From positions 1 to 64,000 of the forward strand of contig CAMVEX010000010.1 of NCBI GenBank assembly GCA_947166625.1: a DNA stretch of 64,000 bases. The letters run 5' to 3'. Source of the DNA: an uncultured Clostridia bacterium. GTDB taxonomy: Bacteria; Bacillota; Clostridia; Oscillospirales; Acutalibacteraceae. A model generated the notes under the pieces. The model saw only the letters and a list, made by a program, of their open reading frames with translations. It did not search any database and was not told the DNA's origin. This document shows, piece after piece, positions 32,840 to 40,390 of this stretch (positions are counted from its first letter, which is position 1; the number at the start of each line of letters is the position of its first letter). Position numbers and translations under genes: made by a program.

Positions 32840-33703
32840 TCAATCCTCGATTCCGTTAACTATTTTATAGGTGGCGCGGAAATCTCCCTTGCCCATACCC
32901 ATTTCCATGCCTTTGTCAAACACCGCTTTGCAGTTTTGAAGCCCGGGCATCGCAAGGCCCTCCTGCGCGGCAAGGCGCTGGGCAATGCCTAAATCCTTAT
33001 GCTCGTTTTCGAGAGAAAAGGCGGTAGTCCAGTTATTATTCTTAAGATTTTCTTTTTGTGATTCAAGATAGAAGTTGCCCGCTCCGCCGTATGAGACGGC
33101 GGTGGCGAAATCATCAACGGAAATGCCGAGCTTGCGGGCAAGGCCGAGAGTTTCATTCACGCCGTTCTGGATTTCGGCAACAAGGGTGTTGTGGCAGATT
33201 TTCATGGTGATGCCCATTCCGTTTTCGCCCATACGGATAACGTTGCAGCCCATATATTTGAGAATTGGCTCGATAACGGGATAAAGCTCCTCATCGCAGC
33301 CTACAAGCACTCCGAGGGTGCCGTCGATGGCGGCGGGCTTTGATTTGACAACGGGAGCATCCGCCCACTGAGCGCCCTTCGCCTTTATCATGGCGGCGCA
33401 TTCAAGCGAAACGGAGGGGTCGATGGTGCTCATATCTATACAGATCTTTGTTTCGTCGATATAGGGGAGAAGCTCTGTGTAAACTCCCTTTACGTGCTCC
33501 GATTTGGGGACCATCGTAATGATGACATCGGCGTTTTTTGCCACCTCGATATTGTTTTCGCAGGGAACTGCGCCCTGAGAGGCGAGCTTCTCTACCTGCG
33601 CTTTGTTGAGGTCGGAAACGAACACTTTATCATTATGCTTTTTAACTATGTTGGCGCTCATGGATTCGCCCATGATGCCAAGACCTATAAATCCTATTTT
33701 CAT
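32840..33703 (-). CDS. 3-hydroxyisobutyrate dehydrogenase-family 3-sulfolactaldehyde reductase
   Basis: A 287-residue beta-hydroxyacid dehydrogenase most like E. coli YihU. Rossmann motif GFIGLGIMGESMS at 4-16, catalytic Lys 168 in MKICHNTL. At 116-123 the usual family substrate loop PVSGG is replaced by PVVKSKPA, with two lysines, recalling PVGRTSAN of YihU, where basic residues hold the sulfonate. The predicted reaction is NADH-dependent reduction of 3-sulfolactaldehyde to 2,3-dihydroxypropanesulfonate, which regenerates NAD in a fermenter. It follows the transaldolase gene after 6 nt. Confidence 0.85.
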   Translation of the reverse strand: MKIGFIGLGIMGESMSANIVKKHNDKVFVSDLNKAQVEKLASQGAVPCENNIEVAKNADVIITMVPKSEHVKGVYTELLPYIDETKICIDMSTIDPSVSLECAAMIKAKGAQWADAPVVKSKPAAIDGTLGVLVGCDEELYPVIEPILKYMGCNVIRMGENGMGITMKICHNTLVAEIQNGVNETLGLARKLGISVDDFATAVSYGGAGNFYLESQKENLKNNNWTTAFSLENEHKDLGIAQRLAAQEGLAMPGLQNCKAVFDKGMEMGMGKGDFRATYKIVNGIED

Positions 33704-33709
33704 ATCAAA

Positions 33710-34396
33710 TCACTCCGTAATCGTGTTATCCCATGCCGTCTGGAATTTTGCAAGGCCGTAATCCGTAAACGGATGATAGAAGCTGTCTTTGAATACCTGA
33801 AGGCCGGCGGTGACTATATCGGCACCCGCTACGGCGCAGTCAACTATCTGTTTGCCGTTTCTCACGGCGGCGCAGATTATCTGAGTCTCGCCCAGGAAGC
33901 CGTAATTCGCATACATTTCAACTATATCGTTGATATAGCCCACGCAATCCTCTCCGCTGTTTTCCTTCCAGCCGATAAACGGCGAAACGAAGAGCGAGCC
34001 GTTCTTCGCGGCGATAAGCGCCTGAGACGCGGAAAATACGAGGGTGAGATTGGTGCGGATGCCTTCCTTCTCAAGGCGGCGTGCGGCGGCTATGCCGGCG
34101 TGTGTGCAGGGGATCTTGATGACGAAATTCTTGCACATCGCAGAGATCTTTCTCGCCATTTCAACCATTTCATCGGCATTGTCGAGATGAGGATTTATCT
34201 CGACCGAAATCGGGAAAACATCCCAGCCCTCTATGCCCTTCTCTTTAACGAAATCCGCAAGCTCCGCAATTACGGTGTAAAACGGCTTTCCGCTGTTCAT
34301 AATATGATTGGGATTTGTTGTGATCCCGTCGATTCCGAAGGTGTCATACGCCTCTCTGATTTCATCAATTTTTGCAGAATCGAGAAAATACTTCAT
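33710..34396 (-). CDS. sftT: Transaldolase, probable 6-deoxy-6-sulfofructose transaldolase
   Basis: A 228-residue short transaldolase of the FSA/TalC type: start MKYFLDSAKIDEI, then GITTNPNHI, the Schiff-base Lys 94 in FVIKIPCT, and ADIVTAGLQVF near the C-terminus. In the sulfo-SFT pathway it cleaves 6-deoxy-6-sulfofructose, passing the dihydroxyacetone unit to glyceraldehyde-3-phosphate to give fructose-6-phosphate and free 3-sulfolactaldehyde. Function is assigned from family plus operon. GGAGG lies 9 nt upstream of the ATG, 1 nt after the sulfoquinovosidase stop. Confidence 0.87.
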   Translation of the reverse strand: MKYFLDSAKIDEIREAYDTFGIDGITTNPNHIMNSGKPFYTVIAELADFVKEKGIEGWDVFPISVEINPHLDNADEMVEMARKISAMCKNFVIKIPCTHAGIAAARRLEKEGIRTNLTLVFSASQALIAAKNGSLFVSPFIGWKENSGEDCVGYINDIVEMYANYGFLGETQIICAAVRNGKQIVDCAVAGADIVTAGLQVFKDSFYHPFTDYGLAKFQTAWDNTITE

Positions 34397-34397
34397 T

Positions 34398-36401
34398 TTA
34401 ATAAACCTCCCTGATTTTATTCATTATTGAATGCAGGCTTTCGTCTGCGTTTTTCCTGTAATATACCGGTATCTTGCCCACGGGCGCCTCGACCGCATAG
34501 AGGCCTCCCTTTAATTCTCTGCCCGTTGAGAGTTCTATCCATTCATCCCCGGGCAGATAGACCTGCCTGAGAGAAGCGCCTTTTTTTATCACCGGCGCCA
34601 CAAGGATGTCTCTGCCGAGCAAATATTCATAGCTTTCTTCATAGGCTTTCTCTTCATCATAATAGAAGAAAAGCGGTCTGACGACGCCGACGCCCTTTTC
34701 GGCATTATACCTGACGGCATCTTTGATATAGGGCTTGAGAAGGGTGTGTATCTGCGCCATCTTTGTCTGATGAGAGAGCACCTCATCGCTCGCGTCAAAC
34801 TGCGCGTTGAGATCGGGATTGTTGCCCTCGTGGCTTCTCATAAGGGGCGAAAAGGCGTTCATTTCGCACCAGCGCATATAAAGCTCCTCGCTCCTGCGCA
34901 TTTTGCCGAAGGTGGTATATCCGCCGATATCCGAATGGCTCAAGCCGTAGCCGCTGCAGGTGAGCGAAAGCATCGCGGGGATCACCGAGGGCAGGCCGTT
35001 ATCGAGCGAAAAATCAACGTGATTGTCGCCGTTCCACATCATTGTGGAATATCTCGGGGTGGCGGAATGACCCGCTCTCGTAAAGAACATTATATCTCCG
35101 AGCCTGCCGGATTCCTCGATCGCCTCTCTGTTGAGCTGAGCCCATCTCGCGGGCCAGGTGTTATGGACGAGCTCGGGATCCTCGCCGCTGTAAAGCACGC
35201 AATCCGTCGGCAGATATTCGCCGAAATCCGCCATCCAGCCCGAAAGCCCGAAATCTATCATATTCTTTTTGATAACGTTTTTGAGCCACTCCCACGCGTC
35301 GGGATTTGTAAAATCCACCATGGCGGCGGGGAAGGTCGTTATCGTGACATAATAATCCTTGCCCTCTTTATCCTTTACGCAGTAGCCCTTTTCGCTCGCC
35401 TCTTTATAAAGCGGCTTCTCTATGGCGAGGAAGGGGTTGCAGTAGCCCATCACGCGGATATTTTTTTCTTTTAATTCCTCTATCGCTTTGTCGAGCCCGG
35501 GGTAAAGCTCTCTGTCCCACTCCCAGTTCCACATAAGCTGTTTGCCGAAGGCGGTGATCCTCCTGCCTTCCCAATCCTGGATCCATACGCCGGCGACCTT
35601 CATGCCGCGGTCAAGGCAGGTCCTGACTTTATTCATCATTATTTCGGTGCCGCCCTGGATGCCGAGGATGGCGCCGTCATAAACCCAGTCCGGAAGCTCC
35701 GGCTGCCTGCCGAGGATCTCGGACAGATCGCTCACGGTATCCTCAAAGGTATCTCCGAAGCCGATGCAGAAATTGTCGATACTGTCTATCTTCAATGTAT
35801 GGAAATCGGGGTTGCGGAAATCGAATTCGCATCTCGCCGAGGTCTGCGAATGGAAATAATATTTTTTGCTTGAGAGAAAAGTGGGCTGGGCATAATATGT
35901 TTCATAATCCGAAAACTTATGCTTTTTATCCGAAATATCAATGCCGAATTTTATCTTGAGATATTTTTTGGAAATCATTTTGGCATTCTGATGCTCGGCC
36001 ACCCATACATTCACCTTCTGACCGCGCAGGTCAAATTCTGAAAAGGTCTCGCCGGTGCCGTAGATATGCTCATCGGCTGTCGCGGGGATGCTGAATATCA
36101 TCCGGTTATATGCGCCGAGCCCCTGAAACTCGGCGTAGATCCTGTTGCCCGAAGCGGTGAGGATCGCCTTGCCCTCGGTCATCGTCAGCTCGGCTACGCT
36201 CCCGTTGACGACGATTTTTTTAACGCTCAGAGGCTTATCCACAAAGGTTTTTTCTTTGATGGTAAAGCTGCCCCTTGTCATCGAATAGCTGTTTTTGCCG
36301 TAGCCCACGCGAAAGAGCTCTGCGCCGGTATAAATCTTATAAACACAGCGCCCGCCCCGCATCACGCTGAGGTCTTTATTCTGAAGTGAAAACTCGATCA
36401 T
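34398..36401 (-). CDS. sftG: GH31 sulfoquinovosidase
   Basis: A 667-residue GH31 enzyme, very similar along its length to E. coli YihQ, which releases sulfoquinovose from its glycosides. Nucleophile Asp 392 in WMADFGEYLPTD, acid/base Asp 459 in MWNGDNHVDF. Of the five residues that define the sulfoquinovose pocket in YihQ (Gln262, Gln288, Arg301, Trp304, Tyr508, recalled numbering), four are conserved (QGGTE, IQDW, MWNW, IGGYTT), but Arg301 is Gln 288 here (FGKQLMW) and a new Arg appears nearby in EGRRIT. No signal peptide, so cytoplasmic. ATG 36401 has GAGGTAG upstream. First gene of the operon. Confidence 0.92.
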   Translation of the reverse strand: MIEFSLQNKDLSVMRGGRCVYKIYTGAELFRVGYGKNSYSMTRGSFTIKEKTFVDKPLSVKKIVVNGSVAELTMTEGKAILTASGNRIYAEFQGLGAYNRMIFSIPATADEHIYGTGETFSEFDLRGQKVNVWVAEHQNAKMISKKYLKIKFGIDISDKKHKFSDYETYYAQPTFLSSKKYYFHSQTSARCEFDFRNPDFHTLKIDSIDNFCIGFGDTFEDTVSDLSEILGRQPELPDWVYDGAILGIQGGTEIMMNKVRTCLDRGMKVAGVWIQDWEGRRITAFGKQLMWNWEWDRELYPGLDKAIEELKEKNIRVMGYCNPFLAIEKPLYKEASEKGYCVKDKEGKDYYVTITTFPAAMVDFTNPDAWEWLKNVIKKNMIDFGLSGWMADFGEYLPTDCVLYSGEDPELVHNTWPARWAQLNREAIEESGRLGDIMFFTRAGHSATPRYSTMMWNGDNHVDFSLDNGLPSVIPAMLSLTCSGYGLSHSDIGGYTTFGKMRRSEELYMRWCEMNAFSPLMRSHEGNNPDLNAQFDASDEVLSHQTKMAQIHTLLKPYIKDAVRYNAEKGVGVVRPLFFYYDEEKAYEESYEYLLGRDILVAPVIKKGASLRQVYLPGDEWIELSTGRELKGGLYAVEAPVGKIPVYYRKNADESLHSIMNKIREVY

Positions 36402-36433
36402 ACGCACACTACCTCATTTTAATTATCCTTATT

Positions 36434-36462
36434 ATTCTACACCGATTATGCAAAAATTGCAA
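36434..36462 (-). promoter_or_regulatory. Promoter of the sulfoquinovose operon
   Basis: Minus strand TTGCAA (36457-36462), 17 bp, TAGAAT (36434-36439), about 35 nt before the sulfoquinovosidase start. No regulator gene lies in or next to the operon. Confidence 0.7.
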
Positions 36463-36587
36463 TATAAAAATCGTGAGGATCGGCTTATGGCGAATATAAA
36501 ATGACCGCCCGGATCGACGCATTTTGCCTGAAAAGCTTTCATTTTTGAAAATTATTCGAGTTTCGGTACCAACACTCCGAAAATTTT

Positions 36588-36627
36588 GTTCGATACTGTT
36601 GACAATTTCGTTCGATTTATATATAAT
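36588..36627 (+). promoter_or_regulatory. Consensus promoter of phd-vapC with GTTCGAT repeats
   Basis: Perfect TTGACA (36599-36604), 17 bp, perfect TATAAT (36622-36627). GTTCGAT occurs at 36588-36594 and again at 36610-36616 inside the spacer, 22 bp apart, about two helical turns. Such repeats over the promoter fit autorepression by the antitoxin or the toxin-antitoxin complex (inference). Confidence 0.8.
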
Positions 36628-36649
36628 AATCGTGAAAGGAGATGATATT

Positions 36650-36865
36650 ATGTCAATTACCGCAACAGAGCTTAAAATGAATCTTGCAAAGTATCTGCTT
36701 ATGGCATCCACTCAGGATATTTATGTGACCAAAAATGGAAAAGTTATCGCCAAGCTCACAAGCCCCTATCAGGATAAAGTGGGGATTGCCGAATCGCTGA
36801 TAGGCATAATACCGGGCGATGTCTCCCTCAATGAAGTCAAAGAAGAGAGGCTTTCCGAAATATGA
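36650..36865 (+). CDS. Phd/YefM-family antitoxin
   Basis: A 71-residue antitoxin: MSITATELKMNLAKYLLMA is the DNA-binding Phd domain (ATELKMNL in the usual TEAK/ELR position) and IYVTKNGKVIAKLTSP the second conserved strand pair. The acidic C-terminus would wrap the toxin. ATG 36650 has AAAGGAG at 8 nt. Its stop overlaps the toxin start by 4 bases (ATGA), the usual coupling in these modules. Confidence 0.9.
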   Translation: MSITATELKMNLAKYLLMASTQDIYVTKNGKVIAKLTSPYQDKVGIAESLIGIIPGDVSLNEVKEERLSEI

Positions 36866-37278
36866 CGGTTTTGTTTGACACCTGTGTTCTGATAGATTCT
36901 CTTCAAGACCGAAAACCGTTTTCGGAGGATTCCAACAGATTGCTGCTAGCGGTCGCGAGGGAAGAGATCAAAGGATATATCAGCGCCAAATCAGTCGCGG
37001 ATATATATTATCTCATGCACAAAACAACTCACAGCGACGAAAAGACAAGAGATATTCTCTCTAAAATATTTTCTCTGTTTCATATCTCGGATGTTACCGC
37101 ATCCGACTGTCTCGGCGCATTGACTTCGGAAATTTCCGATTATGAAGACGCGATTCTCGCGGAATCGGCGGCGCGCGCCAAATTTGACTGTATCGTTACG
37201 AGAAACGCACCCGATTTCAAAAAATCATCCGTCAAAACCGTTTCGCCCGCTGAACTGGTCGGAATAATAACCGCCTGA
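36862..37278 (+). CDS. PIN-domain toxin, VapC-like
   Basis: A 138-residue PIN-domain ribonuclease, toxin of the pair. Acidic active-site positions are in LFDTCVLIDS (Asp 6), SVADIYYLM, SDYEDAILAE and FDCIVTRNAPDF. VapC toxins cut tRNA or rRNA. The toxin appears intact. The module lies between the sulfoquinovose operon and the radical-SAM genes, and the next start codon follows 23 nt later. Confidence 0.9.
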   Translation: MTVLFDTCVLIDSLQDRKPFSEDSNRLLLAVAREEIKGYISAKSVADIYYLMHKTTHSDEKTRDILSKIFSLFHISDVTASDCLGALTSEISDYEDAILAESAARAKFDCIVTRNAPDFKKSSVKTVSPAELVGIITA

Positions 37279-37301
37279 ATCTTTCCGAAAGAGGACTTTT
37301 T

Positions 37302-39158
37302 ATGTATCCCGAAATTCTTGATAAATATCTCATGAAAGTGCAGAAGCCGGGCAGATATGTCGGCGGCGAGCTTAACAGCATAGTAAAGCGGCGCGAAGAT
37401 GTGGATATATCATACGCTTTCTGCTTCCCCGACACTTATGAAATAGGTATGTCGCATCTCGGCATGAAGATACTCTATTCTCTCGTGAATGCGAGGGATG
37501 ACGCGAGGTGCGAGAGGGTCTTTGCGCCCGACACCGATATGGAGGCGATAATGAGAGAGCATAATATCCCTCTCTACGCCCTCGAAAGCGGCGAGCCCAT
37601 ACGCGATTTTGATATTATCGGATTCACCATGCAGTATGAGCTCAGCTACACCAATGTGCTCAATATGCTCGATCTCGCGGGTCTGCCCGTGAGAAGCGGG
37701 GAGCGCGCCGCTCTCACCCCGATAGTTATCGCCGGCGGCACCTGCGTTTGCAATTCGGAGCCCATGGCGGATTTCTTTGATATTACCCTGCCCGGTGACG
37801 GCGAGGAGGTCACAAACGAGCTTATCGACCTGCTCAAAGAATACAAGGCGAAGGGCGCGTCGAAGCGCGATTTTCTCATCGCCGCCGCTCAGATCCCGGG
37901 CGTTTATGTCCCCTCTCTCTATGAGGTGGAATATAATGATGACTGCACCGTAAGATCCGTCACCCCCACCTGCGGAGCGCCCGAAAAGGTGATCAAGCGG
38001 AATGTTGCCGACCTCGATAAAATGTTCGCCCCCGAAAAATTCGTGGTGCCGTTTCTCGAAACGGTGTTTGACAGGACGACCGTCGAGATATTCAGAGGAT
38101 GTATCAGAGGATGCAGATTCTGCCAGGCGGGTTTTCTTTCGCGCCCGCTCAGAGAAAAATCGCCCGCAGAGGTCGAGAGGCAGTGCCGCGCGATTTGCGA
38201 GAGCAGCGGATATGACGAGATCTCGCTCTGCTCGCTGAGCACGAGCGACTATAAGGGGCTTGAGGAGCTGCTCACGAATATGCTCCCCTGGGCGGATGAA
38301 AACAGCATAAATGTCGCCCTCCCCTCCCTGCGCATAGATAATTTCCCCAAAGAGCTTATGGAAAAGCTGAATACCGTCCGCCGCAGCGGCCTTACCTTCG
38401 CTCCCGAGGCGGGCACTCAGCGCCTTCGCGATGTGATAAACAAAAATATTTATGAGAAGGATATACTCTCGACCGCGGCTCAGGCATTCGCCGGCGGATG
38501 GACTGCCGTCAAGCTCTATTTTATGATAGGCCTGCCGACCGAAACAAATGAGGATATCAAGGGCATAGCCGACCTCGCGCAGGCGGTCGTTGATGAATTT
38601 TATCACTGCGAAAACAAGCCGAAGGGCAAGAGCGTGAACGTGAATATCTCTCTCGCCTCGCTCGTTCCGAAGCCGTTCACCCCGTTTCAGTGGGAGGCGC
38701 AGGATAAGCCCGATGTGCTTATCGAAAAGCAGGATTATCTGCTCTCATGCATCAGGACAAGAAAAGTCCAGCTCTCGCGCCATGTGCCGTGGACGAGCTT
38801 CCTTGAGGGAGTGTTCGCCAGGGGCGACAGACGGCTCGGCAAAGTTATCGAAACCGCGTGGCGCAAAGGCTGCCATTTTGACAGTTGGGAGGAGCATCTC
38901 GACCGCGAAAAATGGATGCAGAGCTTTGAAGAATGCGGCATTGACCCGTTCTTTTACACCGCAAGGGTGAGAAGCGTTGACGAGGTGCTTCCGTGGGATC
39001 ACATGGATTACGGGGTCACCAAAAAATTCCTCATAAACGAATATCATAAGGCTCACAGAGGCGAAACTACGCCGAGCTGCCGCGAAAAATGCTCAAACTG
39101 CGGGGCGGCAAGGCTGAACGGAGGTGTATGCAATGAATTCCGTAAGACTGTGGTATAA
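37302..39158 (+). CDS. B12-binding-domain radical SAM protein (TIGR03960 family)
   Basis: A 618-residue radical SAM enzyme. An N-terminal region resembling a cobalamin-binding domain (about 35-190, FCFPDTYEIGMSHLGMKIL, VIAGGTC) precedes the radical SAM core with the [4Fe-4S] motif RGCIRGCRFCQAG near 265-277 and APEAGTQRLRDVINK further on. The C-terminal part ends with CREKCSNCGA. The family's substrate is not established; it nearly always precedes a TIGR03936 gene, as here. Start has AAAGAGGA upstream. Confidence 0.92.
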   Translation: MYPEILDKYLMKVQKPGRYVGGELNSIVKRREDVDISYAFCFPDTYEIGMSHLGMKILYSLVNARDDARCERVFAPDTDMEAIMREHNIPLYALESGEPIRDFDIIGFTMQYELSYTNVLNMLDLAGLPVRSGERAALTPIVIAGGTCVCNSEPMADFFDITLPGDGEEVTNELIDLLKEYKAKGASKRDFLIAAAQIPGVYVPSLYEVEYNDDCTVRSVTPTCGAPEKVIKRNVADLDKMFAPEKFVVPFLETVFDRTTVEIFRGCIRGCRFCQAGFLSRPLREKSPAEVERQCRAICESSGYDEISLCSLSTSDYKGLEELLTNMLPWADENSINVALPSLRIDNFPKELMEKLNTVRRSGLTFAPEAGTQRLRDVINKNIYEKDILSTAAQAFAGGWTAVKLYFMIGLPTETNEDIKGIADLAQAVVDEFYHCENKPKGKSVNVNISLASLVPKPFTPFQWEAQDKPDVLIEKQDYLLSCIRTRKVQLSRHVPWTSFLEGVFARGDRRLGKVIETAWRKGCHFDSWEEHLDREKWMQSFEECGIDPFFYTARVRSVDEVLPWDHMDYGVTKKFLINEYHKAHRGETTPSCREKCSNCGAARLNGGVCNEFRKTVV

Positions 39159-39795
39159 AAAATCGGGGCTTGTCATCTACACCTCTCATCTCGATATGAA
39201 CAGATGCTTCACCAGAGCCGTCAGGCGCGCCGGGATCCCTCTCTGGTACACCGAGGGATTCAATCCCCACCCCTATATCACCTTCCTGCTTCCCCTGCCG
39301 CTCGGTCAGGGCGGGGAGAGAGAGCCGATAGATATAAGGCTCGAGAAAGAGATCCCGTTTGAAGAGATAAAGAGCCGCCTCAATTCCGTCCTGCCCGAAG
39401 GGCTTGAGATCGTCGATGTGACCGAAGCGGTAAATAAGGTCCATCTCATCACCCACGCGCGCTATCTCATCGAGATCGGATTTGAAAACGATGGCGAGGC
39501 GGAGGGCTTTGCGGCGGGAGCGCAGAGCGTGATTGATTCCGGAATACTCAATGCGCAAAAGCGCTCAAAGCGAGGCATAAACACGGTCAATCTCTGCGAA
39601 TTCGTCGATTCATTCTCAGCCGTAAACGACGGCGCGGCGGTCAGGATAGATACCGTCCTCGCGACGGGGACTCAAAAAAATCTGAATGCGGGGCTGCTCA
39701 TCGACGCTCTCTGCGGAGAATTCGGCGCCGAAGCCGAAAAAATCTCCATACTCAGAAAAGAAATATATATGGATAATAAAATAATTTTTGAATAA
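39133..39795 (+). CDS. TIGR03936-family radical-SAM-associated protein (DUF2344)
   Basis: A 220-residue DUF2344 protein, the regular partner of the upstream radical SAM enzyme; in some species the two are fused. Family blocks: VRLWYKKSGLVIYTSHLDM, RAVRRAGIPLWYTEGFNPHP and LPLPLGQGGEREP. I chose ATG 39133 because GGAGG lies 8 nt before it; it overlaps the upstream gene by 26 nt. Biochemical role unknown; a link with tRNA or ribosome maturation is suggested in other genomes by neighbouring ribosomal genes, and here rplS follows. Confidence 0.9.
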   Translation: MNSVRLWYKKSGLVIYTSHLDMNRCFTRAVRRAGIPLWYTEGFNPHPYITFLLPLPLGQGGEREPIDIRLEKEIPFEEIKSRLNSVLPEGLEIVDVTEAVNKVHLITHARYLIEIGFENDGEAEGFAAGAQSVIDSGILNAQKRSKRGINTVNLCEFVDSFSAVNDGAAVRIDTVLATGTQKNLNAGLLIDALCGEFGAEAEKISILRKEIYMDNKIIFE

Positions 39796-39808
39796 CTTAA
39801 AAAAATAC

Positions 39809-39837
39809 TTGCATTTTATAAAATACTGTGATATATT
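39809..39837 (+). promoter_or_regulatory. rplS promoter
   Basis: TTGCAT (39809-39814), 17 bp, TATATT (39832-39837), giving a leader of about 130 nt before rplS. Confidence 0.7.
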
Positions 39838-39844
39838 TATACAG

Positions 39845-39972
39845 CATTTCGTCCGTCATTAGGGCGTCCGGTCCGCCGGATACTGCGAAGACGGGATTTA
39901 ATTTGAAAATTAAAACGGGTGGTCCTCTGGCGCTTGAGCTACGAACATCTGAAAAAAACGGAGGTTATTCAA
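39845..39972 (+). promoter_or_regulatory. Putative rplS (L19) leader RNA
   Basis: The untranslated stretch between promoter and rplS is GC-rich in blocks able to pair (GTCCGTC, GGCGTCCGGTCCGCCGG, GGGTGGTCC) and ends at GGAGG, eight nt before the ATG. A structured leader upstream of rplS is known in Firmicutes (L19 leader). I could not verify the secondary structure or its fit to that model. Confidence 0.4.
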
Positions 39973-40317
39973 ATGGATGCACTCAAACTCATCGCGCAGG
40001 ATTCACTCAAAGAAGAAGTACCGGTAATCGAAATCGGCGACACCGTTAAGGTATCGGTCAGAGTCCGCGAGGGCGAAAAATCAAGAATCCAGATTTTCGA
40101 GGGAACAGTTATCGCTCGTAAGGGTTCCGGAATTTCCGAAACCTTCACCGTCCGCCGCGTATCTTACGGCGTAGGCGTTGAAAGAGTATTCCCGATTCAT
40201 TCCCCCAATGTTGCAGGCGTTCAGGTCGTCAGACACGGCCGCGTTCGCAGAAGCAAGCTCTATTATCTTCGTGACAGAGTCGGCAAGGCAGCAAAGGTCA
40301 AGGAACAGATCAGATAA
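39973..40317 (+). CDS. rplS: 50S ribosomal protein bL19
   Basis: A 114-residue bL19, located at the 30S-50S interface. The full family pattern is present: [58 protein letters not shown] and the basic [23 protein letters not shown] 39973 has GGAGG at 8 nt. A weak terminator at 40332 follows, so the downstream signal-peptidase genes are likely partly read through from this promoter. The order rplS-lepB-rbgA-rnhB is a common Firmicutes arrangement. Confidence 0.97.
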   Translation: MDALKLIAQDSLKEEVPVIEIGDTVKVSVRVREGEKSRIQIFEGTVIARKGSGISETFTVRRVSYGVGVERVFPIHSPNVAGVQVVRHGRVRRSKLYYLRDRVGKAAKVKEQIR

Positions 40318-40331
40318 CAAATCATTTGAGG

Positions 40332-40368
40332 GGTGTAGCAATTTTGATTGTTGCACCTTTCTTGTTTA
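40332..40368 (+). terminator. Hairpin downstream of rplS
   Basis: GGTGTAGCAA and TTGTTGCACC (40332-40341 with 40348-40357) pair with two G-U wobbles and are followed by TTTCTTGTTT. It may be a partial terminator between rplS and lepB. Confidence 0.65.
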
Positions 40369-40390
40369 CGCGGTCAAAGGTGGTGAAACG

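Noticed and set aside
29307-36401. Ordinary fucose or arabinose utilisation operon
   Set aside because: The GH31 enzyme has the sulfoquinovosidase pocket pattern, there is no kinase or aldolase of the fucose pathway, and a TauE exporter is present.
37410-38606. Long minus-strand open frame opposite the radical SAM gene
   Set aside because: It is complementary to a clear radical SAM enzyme with intact cluster motif and shows no protein family features of its own.
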